DNA of 64,000 nt from Stomoxys calcitrans (taxonomy: Eukaryota; Arthropoda; Insecta; Diptera; Muscidae), in NCBI RefSeq assembly GCF_963082655.1, contig NC_081553.1, positions 17,264,643 to 17,328,642 of the forward strand, given 5' to 3'. A program made the translations under genes and the position numbers. Below the pieces are notes generated by a model. That model worked only from the letters and a program-made list of their open reading frames with translations, was not told where the DNA came from and did not search any database. Shown one piece after another: positions 55,057 through 64,000 of the stretch; positions within the stretch are counted from its first letter, which is position 1; every line of letters begins with the position of its first letter.

Positions 55057-58000
55057 TTATAAATTTCGATTTTTATAGGTAGCTTCTACTTTTTGTTTGA
55101 CTAATTCTATTTGTCTTCTTCCTGTAAGTGGACTAAAATGACATGGAAATGTTATTAAAATTGTATAGCAAAAGGTACACATCAAAATATTGTTCATAAA
55201 ATTAAAAATAATAATAAACAAAATATGACGAAATCAAACTACTATATAAAATTACAAATAAACTCTTTTTAAATTAGTTGAAATTTGTTTATATCAGCTG
55301 GATCGAACTTTGTATAGTAAGTGGGTCATTTCTGAACGGATAGAGATTTGGAATGGGTATATTGATATATGTACAGGGTAGTCTGCGCGAAGAAGTTACG
55401 CAATTCACTCTGGTATAACTGTCAAACTATTAAAAACAGTCGCAGCACAAAGTTTTTTCACGGAAGCCTTACGAGAAAAACACGACAAAATATAGAGGAA
55501 AAAAAACTGAAAGTTACTATACGCCTTTTGCTTCTACAGCAGAATGTTCGCTAGGAAGTGGGAATGGCCAAACAATTAAAGGTGATCACGTTTGTACAAC
55601 AACCAAAAATCATATGGTCCAATCTGCCATCTTGTCTTTAAGCTGATCTACGTTTTGCCAACACACACAAAGTAATTTATGTGCGTGGGTGTATACGTGT
55701 ACGTACATGAGCAGAGAATATGCGAGAAAGAATAGAGAATGCAAATAAAAATCGTCATCTAAATACCGTCAAAACGGGCCGGCTGTTAACAGCTGTTCGC
55801 GTTAGATCACCTTTTTAAATCCGTCGTGGGATGTGGGGAGCTAACCATAAGCGTAGAAAGGACTCCCGAGGGAGGGGGTGGGGCTAAGCACCCCCCAGAG
55901 AATTTGACATAGCTTATGGAGTTCACCCAAAGACGATTTATTGGATGTACACGAACATTGTGAGACCAGTGCTGATATGGTATGTTTTTGACTAGGGCGT
56001 TTGAGTTGCTTTTTCTAGGGAGTTTGAGTTGTTTCAAACACTGGCCTGCGTTGGAATCACGTTCTGCAATGGGAACTGTGCCATCAATGTTCTTACGCTC
56101 TGCCTGCCTGCCGGCATGTTCATGGGAGGATATGGGAGGTTAGGTTTTCATTCCTCCCGATACAATGACGAAGATTTCAAATTACTTGGTACCGAGACCG
56201 ATTAGAAATGGTATCTTAATGATTCGACTCCCTGATTGAGGAGGATGCTGTATTTATTAATGGCTCGGGATGGGTAAGTGATCTACCCCCATGCACTCGG
56301 TATCGGAATGTTTTAAGATTGTCAAACTAATAAACGACCTTTCAGGCAGAGGTCTATGCCATTATTATAGCCGTAGGTTAAATCCTGGGAAGGGATGTAC
56401 CGCATTTAAACTCAGGATGGAGGCTCTCAAGGCATTAGATTGGAGGATAGTAAGGTCGAAGTGCATGGTGGGATATTTAGAATCCTTTGAAATAGCTCTG
56501 ATTTGACTCCCCAGGCAAGTTAACATTTCGGTAAATATGAAGGTGAATGAAAAGGTGAGCAAGGACCCGTCCCAAACAAACGAAACAGACGCCGGTCTTG
56601 CAAACATATTACTTGTCGAGCTATGTCGAGTTCTCGAGCCATCGAATGAAGTAGGGCGAAGGAGTTGTACAATAGATTTTTGATATTAGGCCGTTGGAAA
56701 CCTTTTCATGATTCAAAACAACCTGTCTTGATAAGCCGATCAAACATATGCTTTTGTCCGGTTCTCCGGACATGGACGAGCTTGATTGTATTGAATGTAT
56801 TTCTGAGAGGTCTCCCCAAATATGTAGACATGATAGGATGGTTCTGACTGGGGACGCTATGAGATCCAACAAGGGGTCACACTGGTTGGCAAACACCCAG
56901 TACACATTTTGTAACCCACATCTCCTTTTCGGCGAGTGTACATTAGGGTGGATTCTAAGACAAATTCTAAGACCATATAGATGTGAATAAATAAACAATT
57001 AAAAAAATAATTGAAAGTTTCAAAAAAATTCTTATTTTTTTTTGAAAAATTTCAATCGTTTTTTAATTGAATATGCAATTTTTTTAATTGAAAATGTTTT
57101 CAATCACTTTTTCCAAAACGGAGACTGATATTTTGATCTCACAGAAAAATATATCGAAAAAAAGTTCAATTAAAAATTTTGTTGAAAATAAATCGTTTCC
57201 AATAAAAAAAATTAATCGATTTAACCTATTTTTTAATTGAATATTAATTTTTTTAAATTATATTGAAAATTTCGTAATTTTCAAAAAATTAATTGATTCA
57301 ATAACTTTTTAATTTTTTATTAATAAAAAAAATTTCAATAGAAGATGTGCCTGAAAATTAAATCTTCATCATTAGAAAATTAATTGTTTCAATTATTATT
57401 TAAAATGAACCGATAATTTTTTGAATAACAAATTGATATTACACCCTATATACCTTCTTTTATGATTGCTGCGTTTAATATTAAAACTATATAGCGCAAA
57501 TCACGATTAAGCGGTTATTATTATCTGCTTGTAATCAATAACAATTCATGGCAACTTTGCACTGAAATTTTATCCAGAACATTTGACTGCAAATATCTGC
57601 AATATAGCCTTTAATAGATTTTACTGAACCAGCTGTTACATGGTGATTTGATTGAAAATTTCAACAATTTTTTTTTATTGGATAAATAACAAAATTGATT
57701 GAAAATTTCAAAAAACTAAATTATTATTATCTTATTTAAATTTAAATCGTTTTTTTTAATTGAATATGCAATTTTTTTAATTGAAAATGTTTTCAATTAC
57801 TTTTTCAAAAAAGGTGATTGGTATTTTGATGTTCATGATTTAAGCAGTTTCAGTTAAATAAATCATTGGATTAATTAATTTCGTAGTTGAAATTTTATTA
57901 TTTTAATTTTTTTCTGTCTAAGATTAAATGTAGCTTCCGGTTTTTACTGACAAACTCAAAATTTTATTTATATTGGACAAAAAACGAAATTTTGCCGTTA

Positions 58001-59604
58001 ACGTCTGGGAGCTCAATTTTGACTATGAACCCTGACCGACCCGGATGTACATAAATGCCGGTGTGTAAAAAGTGCGTTGGTTCAGGGTTACGAACTTATG
58101 GATCTACTACACTGGAAAAATGTATGTCTTAAATTTAAAGATTTGTTGAACAAAAATATGCCCGATTTTCCAAGTTTTTGAAGAAGAAGTTTTTTTGGTG
58201 AAATATTTTTCATTTAAGTCATTTTTATCTTAAATAGTAGTCCCGTAGTGAAGAGGTAAACATGTTCACCAATGATGCTGAACGCGTGGGTTCGAATTCT
58301 GGTGAGAACACAACGTTAAAACTTCTCCCCAAAGAGGTGTCGTACGGTACGCGGTACGCCGTTCGGACTCGGCTATAAAAAGGAGGTCCTTCATCGTTGA
58401 GCTTAAAACTTAAATCGGACAGCACTCCTTTTATAAAGGAGAAAAGGAAGGCCAAAATATCGTTGAAGGTTTCAATGTTGTCTTTGGGAAAAGGACGACA
58501 ACTTTCTAGACTCAAAAAGTTGTTTATTCATAAATGAACGAAAATATGTACTTACTATTTGTTGGTAATGGCATTTGTAATGGCCGAACCTAATATACTT
58601 GAATATTCTGGCTTTAAGCAATCTATGTGCACCAAATGGGCCACGCCAAAGGGGAACAAAATTCGACCAATGGGGGCATGCAGGAGTCTGCGAAGGAAAG
58701 TATTTTTGGTATTTGCATTTTCGATTTGTATGATGCTCCAGAGGGTACGTATGGCATGTACCACAGCAAAGGCGAATAATTGCTTTTGTGGATAGAAAGT
58801 GTAGCAGACACCAGCCAAAAATGAGGATAAAAGATGATTTAGAGAATTGCAACCGGGTATATATTTATTAAGGAAACAATGGGTAAACTGCAAGAAAAAG
58901 AGAAAGTATGAAAACAAAAAACTTTAATTCTTCGCTATTTTTAATTGCTATTGGGTTGCCCAAAAAGTAATTGCGGATTTTTTTAAATAAAGTAAATGCA
59001 TTTTTAATAAAACTTAGAATGAACTTTAATCAAATATACTTTTTTTCTAAAGCAAGCTAAAAGTAACAGCTGAAAACTGACAGAATAAAGAATGCAATTA
59101 CAGAGTCACAAGCTGTGAAAAAATTTGTCAACGCCGACTATATGAAAAATCCGCAATTACTTTTTGGGCAACCCAATACTTTATCTATTGACTCACCCGG
59201 TATACGCCAACGTTGACTGTGAACAAGGCCAGCGAGCGAATTTGAAAGTTCTTTATCAAATCCAATCGCTTTGATTGACTCGATTGTTTAGCACTCACTG
59301 TGCTTATCACTGACTTGAGTATGTCTAACGTTAGTCCCAATAAAAAATATTTCTTCACTCCTTGATAAAGGTATTGTTGGCAGCCCATATTTGGATGCAT
59401 CTGACATTTGCAATTCTCTTGATTTTCAATTTCCTTTGGTTGTGGGTTAGATTCTAAAATCCAAAATTCCTTAGTATTGTATAGCAGTTTTCCTTGCAGT
59501 ATGATTGCACTGCTGATCATAAAGATGTAGGTTTGCAATATTTTTGAATCAAATATTAGGCGACTTATCAGGAATTTTTTCATTAGCAAAAATGTTTCAA
59601 TGTT
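55057..59604 (-). CDS. TMEM135-family protein 2, C-terminal exons
   Basis: Three minus-strand exons: 59604-59197 (136 codons, acceptor TTTTTAG, donor GTGAGT), 58887-58556 (332 bp, acceptor CTTGCAG, donor GTAAGT) and 55132-55057 (acceptor CATTTTAG, stop TAA). They give 271 visible residues. Homology to paralogue 1 is clear throughout: NIETFLLMKKFLISRLIFDS, the CQMHPNMGCQQYLYQGVKKY loop, FLAGVCYTFYPQKQLFAFAV and LKPEYSS. Exon 2 has exactly the same length (332 bp) and phase as in paralogue 1, and exon 1 differs by one codon. Several predicted membrane helices fit the family. The first intron (309 bp) holds a MITE A copy. The last intron (3.4 kb) holds a SINE, LINE debris and MITE C. AATAAA follows near 55005. 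The start-codon exon is not identified; upstream lies the TTAAA array. Confidence 0.8.
55562..55825. mobile_element. MITE family C, copy 5
   Basis: ATGGCCAAACAATTAAAGG to CTTTTTAAATCCGTC, flanked by GTGGGA on both sides (55558 and 55826 regions), a plausible 6-bp target duplication. Confidence 0.75.
55890..56960 (+). pseudogene. LINE 3' remnant with RNase H
   Basis: The plus strand reads MYTNIVRPVLIW (end of the RT C-terminal region), then VFINGSGW (RNase H GSK-like start), FQAEVYAI (RNase H FQAE motif) and ALKALDWRIVRSKCMV. A Cys/His-rich tail follows (CIECISERSPQICRHDRMVL). Many stops and frameshifts. This is the 3' half of a jockey-type element with an RNase H domain. Confidence 0.65.
56985..57920. 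repeat. AT-rich palindromic repeat cluster
   Basis: Multiple TTTTTTAATTGAA / TTCAATTAAAAAA units in both orientations, of the same type as 18211-19230. An embedded 57490-57610 segment resembles 1985-2085 (AATCACGATTAA.CGGTT and CAACTTTGCACTGA). No exons. Confidence 0.5.
58225..58445 (+). repeat. tRNA-derived SINE
   Basis: The Pol III A-box region is near GTCCCGTAGTGAAGAGG. The B box GGTTCGAATTC at 58289-58299 is an excellent match. The body is CTTCTCCCCAAAGAGGTG, CGCCGTTCGGACTCGGCTAT and GAGCTTAAAACTTAAATCGG. Same family as 25872-25975 and 26398-26485. It lies in the last intron of TMEM135-like gene 2, about 110 bp from its second visible exon. Confidence 0.8.
58951..59176. mobile_element. 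MITE family A, copy 3, inside an intron
   Basis: 226 bp, TA-flanked, same ends as copies 1 and 2. It occupies most of the 309-bp first visible intron of TMEM135-like gene 2, leaving splice sites intact. Confidence 0.9.
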
Positions 59605-59752
59605 CTAAAAAAAGAAAACCATAACAAGAAAAGATTTGATTAGAAATTATATGATTTAAAAATATTAAATAAGTCATAAAATTTGGCCGGGTCACACTTT
59701 TGTTTGCCAATAAACTTGGCTCTTTTAACGGCAAAAATAGAATGAATGTTTT

Positions 59753-59805
59753 AAAATAAAATAAAATAAAATAAAATAAAATAAAATAAAGTAAAATAAA
59801 ATAAA
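59753..59805. repeat. ATAAA pentanucleotide run
   Basis: About ten ATAAA units with one GTAAA variant, merging directly into the TTAAA array. Confidence 0.85.
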
Positions 59806-62390
59806 TTAAATTAAATTAAATTAAATTAAATTAAATTAAATTAAATTAAATTAAATTAAATTAAATTAAATTAAATTAAATTAAATTAAATTAAATTAAA
59901 TTAAATTAAATTAAATTAAATTAAATTAAATTAAATTAAATTAAATTAAATTAAATTAAATTAAATTAAATCAAATTAAATTAAATTAAATTAAATTAAA
60001 TTAAATTAAATTAAATTAAATTAAATTAAATTAAATTAAATTAAATTAAATTAAATTAAATTAAATTAAATTAAATTAAATTAAATTAAATTAAATTAAA
60101 TTAAATTAAATTAAATTAAATTAAATTAAATTAAATTAAATTAAATTAAATTAAATTAAATTAAATTAAATTAAATTAAATTAAATTAAATTAAATTAAA
60201 TTAAATTAAATTAAATTAAATTAAATTAAATTAAATTAAATTAAATTAAATTAAATTAAATTAAATTAAATTAAATTAAATTAAATTAAATTAAATTAAA
60301 TTAAATTAAATTAAATTAAATTAAATTAAATTAAATTAAATTAAATTAAATTAAATTAAATTAAATTAAATTAAATTAAATTAAATTAAATTAAATTAAA
60401 TTAAATTAAATTAAATTAAATTAAATTAAATTAAATTAAATTAAATTAAATTAAATTAAATTAAATTAAATTAAATTAAATTAAATTAAATTAAATTAAA
60501 TTAAATTAAATTAAATTAAATTAAATTAAATTAAATTAAATTAAATTAAATTAAATTAAATTAAATTAAATTAAATTAAATTAAATTAAATTAAATTAAA
60601 TTAAATTAAATTAAATTAAATTAAATTAAATTAAATTAAATTAAATTAAATTAAATTAAATTAAATTAAATTAAATTAAATTAAATTAAATTAAATTAAA
60701 TTAAATTAAATTAAATTAAATTAAATTAAATTAAATTAAATTAAATTAAATTAAATTAAATTAAATTAAATTAAATTAAATTAAATTAAATTAAATTAAA
60801 TTAAATTAAATTAAATTAAATTAAATTAAATTAAATTAAATTAAATTAAATTAAATTAAATTAAATTAAATTAAATTAAATTAAATTAAATTAAATTAAA
60901 TTAAATTAAATTAAATTAAATTAAATTAAATTAAATTAAATTAAATTAAATTAAATTAAATTAAATTAAATTAAATTAAATTAAATTAAATTAAATTAAA
61001 TTAAATTAAATTAAATTAAATTAAATTAAATTAAATTAAATTAAATTAAATTAAATTAAATTAAATTAAATTAAATTAAATTAAATTAAATTAAATTAAA
61101 TTAAATTAAATTAAATTAAATTAAATTAAATTAAATTAAATTAAATTAAATTAAATTAAATTAAATTAAATTAAATTAAATTAAATTAAATTAAATTAAA
61201 TTAAATTAAATTAAATTAAATTAAATTAAATTAAATTAAATTAAATTAAATTAAATTAAATTAAATTAAATTAAATTAAATTAAATTAAATTAAATTAAA
61301 TTAAATTAAATTAAATTAAATTAAATTAAATTAAATTAAATTAAATTAAATTAAATTAAATTAAATTAAATTAAATTAAATTAAATTAAATTAAATTAAA
61401 TTAAATTAAATTAAATTAAATTAAATTAAATTAAATTAAATTAAATTAAATTAAATTAAATTAAATTAAATTAAATTAAATTAAATTAAATTAAATTAAA
61501 TTAAATTAAATTAAATTAAATTAAATTAAATTAAATTAAATTAAATTAAATTAAATTAAATTAAATTAATTTAAATTAAATTAAATTAAATTAAATTAAA
61601 TTAAATTAAATTAAATTAAATTAAATTAAATTAAATTAAATTAAATTAAATTAAATTAAATTAAATTAATTTAAATTAAATTAAATTAAATTAAATTAAA
61701 TTAAATTAAATTAAATTAAATTAAATTAAATTAAATTAAATTAAATTAAATTAAATTAAATTAAATTAAATTAAATTAAATTAAATTAAATTAAATTAAA
61801 TTAAATTAAATTAAATTAAATTAAATTAAATTAAATTAAATTAAATTAAATTAAATTAAATTAAATTAAATTAAATTAAATTAAATTAAATTAAATTAAA
61901 TTAAATTAAATTAAATTAAATTAAATTAAATTAAATTAAATTAAATTAAATTAAATTAAATTAAATTAAATTAAATTAAATTAAATTAAATTAAATTAAA
62001 TTAAATTAAATTAAATTAAATTAAATTAAATTAAATTAAATTAAATTAAATTAAATTAAATTAAATTAAATTAAATTAAATTAAATTAAATTAAATTAAA
62101 TTAAATTAAATTAAATTAAATTAAATTAAATTAAATTAAATTAAATTAAATTAAATTAAATTAAATTAAATTAAATTAAATTAAATTAAATTAAATTAAA
62201 TTAAATTAAATTAAATTAAATTAAATTAAATTAAATTAAATTAAATTAAATTAAATTAAATTAAATTAAATTAAATTAAATTAAATTAAATTAAATTAAA
62301 TTAAATTAAATTAAATTAAATTAAATTAAATTAAATTAAATTAAATTAAATTAAATTAAATTAAATTAAATTAAATTAAATTAAATTAAA
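59806..62390. repeat. (TTAAA)n array, about 517 units
   Basis: 2585 bp of TTAAA in unbroken phase. Only three substitutions were found: T to C at 59972 and A to T at 61570 and 61670. Degenerate TAAAGTAAAA sequence follows to about 62450. It lies about 150 bp upstream of the first visible exon of TMEM135-like gene 2. It contains no genes. Confidence 0.97.
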
Positions 62391-62467
62391 TAAAGTAAAA
62401 TTAAATTAAATAATATTAAATAAAATGAAATAATATAAATTTTAAATAAAATAATATTCAAAAGCGT

Positions 62468-63695
62468 GCTTACCATAGGATAATTTCGTTATCGGTTTGT
62501 AACACTTCGAAATATGCGTCTAAGACCCCACAAAGTGTATATATTCTTGATAGTCATGACATTTTAAGTCGACCTAGCCATGTCCGCCCGTCTGCCCCTC
62601 CGTCCGTCTGTCTGTTGAAAGCACGCTAACTTTCGCAGCAGTAAAGCTAGGCGCTTGAAATTTCGCACAAATAGTTTTTATTAGTGTAGGTCGGTTGGGA
62701 TTGTAAATGGGCCAAATCGGTCCATGTTTTGATATAGCTCCCATATAAACCGATCTTGGGTCTTGACTTCTTCAGCCTCTAGAGGGCGCAATTCTCGTTC
62801 GATTCAATTGAAATTTTGCACGTGATGTTTTGGTATCACTTCTAATAACTATTGTCAAAATCGGTGCATAACCTGTTATAGCTGCCATATAAACCGATCA
62901 TGGGTCTTGACTTCCTCAGATTTTAGAGGGCGTAATTCTTATGCGATGTCATGACTCTCAACAACTGTGCTAAGTATGGTTCAAATCGGTTCATAACCTG
63001 GTATAGCTGCCATATAAACCGATCTTGGATCCTGACTTCTTGAGCCGCTAGACGGCGCAACTCTCGTCCTATTGGTCTGAAATTTTGCATGAAGTGTTTT
63101 GGTATCACTTCTAATAACTATGCTAAGTATGGTTTAAATCGGTTCTTAACCTGATATAGCTGCCACATAAACCGATTTGGGATCTTGACTTCTTCAGCTT
63201 TTGGAGAGCGTAATTCTTATACGATTTGGCTGTAATTTTGCACATGATGTTTTGGTATCACTTCCAACAACGGTGCTAAGGTTCAAATCAGTTCGTAACC
63301 TGGTATAGCTACCATATAAGCCTCTAGAGGGCGCAATTCGTATCAGATTTGCCAGAAACTTTGTACAAACTCTCATGACCTTCAAATATGTGCCCAATAT
63401 GGTCCGAATCGATCATATAAACCGATCTCCCCTTTTTGCTTCTTGAGCCCTACTAGGCGTAATTCTTATCTGAATGGACTGAAATATCACACAATGACTT
63501 CTACAATGTTCAGCATTCAATTCATTTATGGTCCGAATCGGACTATAATTTGATATAGCTCCAATAGCATAACAGTTTTATTTATTATTCTTTGTTTGCC
63601 TAAAAAAAGATGCCGCGCAAAGAACTCGACAAATGCTACCCATTATGGAAGGTATATAAGATTCGGTCCGGCCGAACTTAGCACGCTCTTACTTG
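62468..63695 (-). mobile_element. Helitron-like element D, reverse, older
   Basis: The reversed layout of element A can be followed: microsatellite CCGTCCGTCTGTCTG near 62600, five or so diverged core units (ATATAAACCGATCTTGG-type marks at about 62744, 62890, 63015, 63165), then GTCCGGCCGAACTTAGCACG near 63666 and ACTTGTTTTG at the end. Subterminal repeats are degraded. Confidence 0.75.
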
Positions 63696-63924
63696 TTTTG
63701 TTTAGGATTGTGAAGAGTTCAAATCGAACCATGAACTGAACTCATATGATCACATTGGTCTGCATTGAAAATGTATCTGTGCTAAATTTTATGTCTTTAT
63801 TGTTCTATGGGTTAAGGTTCGTACCGCTCGCAAGAGTATTCTGTACCATCATTGAGTCAATACGGGACACACACATAAAATTACCTTACTTTCGACGGTC
63901 ACAAGGATGTATGTATATAGTACA

Positions 63925-64000
63925 TTGGTCTAAAGTAGATATTTCGATGAGTCACAAACATAATGACGAAGTAGGTCTTTCTCCTAACCTATGGTGGAGT
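63925..64000 (+). mobile_element. Helitron-like element, partial 3' end
   Basis: GAGTCACAAACATAATGACG and CCTATGGTGGAG match the 3' end of elements A and C. It is cut by the window edge. Confidence 0.6.

Noticed and set aside
59806..62390. Telomeric or centromeric DNA
   Set aside because: TTAAA is not an insect telomere motif and flies lack simple telomere repeats. The array sits between gene exons and dispersed repeats.

Overview
The window reads as nuclear DNA of a higher (calyptrate) fly, most likely a muscid such as the stable fly or house fly. It is AT-rich, has short GT-AG introns of 61-70 bp, insect genes with intact splice signals, and very dense transposable elements. These include Tc1/mariner, Merlin, Ty3-type LTR, non-LTR, tRNA-SINE, MITE and Helitron-like repeats with ACGG microsatellites. 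The species is inferred; no marker gene fixes it.

Five gene loci are supportable. UPRT (19562-20466, +, three exons) is the animal uracil phosphoribosyltransferase homologue. A single-exon MADF/BESS-type nuclear protein lies at 23893-25035 (+). A 77-residue single-pass membrane microprotein is encoded by two exons at 34509-35069 (-), divergent from a 75-codon ORF of unknown status at 35223-35450 (+). Two TMEM135-family paralogues lie on the minus strand about 20 kb apart (37509-38722 and 55057-59604). They share exon phases, and their visible exons are of equal or nearly equal length. Their first exons were not found.

Layout. 1-6 kb: no genes, MITEs and foldbacks. 6.0-18.2 kb: a Tc1-type transposon with long IR/DR ends, split near the end of its transposase by a 10.5-kb Ty3-type LTR retrotransposon. 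That element has 2.2-kb LTRs, an AAAT target duplication, gag, a textbook -1 slippery heptamer, and pol with one extra frame break. 18.2-19.3 kb: AT-rich repeats. 19.4-25.2 kb: UPRT and the MADF gene, with LINE remnants between them. 25.8-28.5 kb: SINE and LINE debris. 28.9-30.5 kb: a second, dead Tc1 element. 31.7-42 kb: the microprotein gene and the first TMEM135 paralogue among many MITE copies and inverted duplications. 42.6-46.7 kb: three Helitron-like elements with 153-bp core repeats. 46.9-53 kb: mariner, LINE and Merlin pseudogenes. 54-59.6 kb: the second TMEM135 paralogue, with two phase-compatible last exons. 59.75-62.39 kb: an almost perfect 2.6-kb (TTAAA)n array. 62.4-64 kb: more Helitron-like repeats.

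The host genes do not form an obvious pathway. The main biology is layered transposition: the order of insertions can be read from nesting, and the one LTR element is young (about five substitutions between its two LTRs by eye). No wholly new defence or metabolic system is claimed. The strongest points for follow-up are the TMEM135 duplication with two alternative last exons, the retrotransposon frameshift signal, the exact 153-bp periodic element, and the giant TTAAA array.
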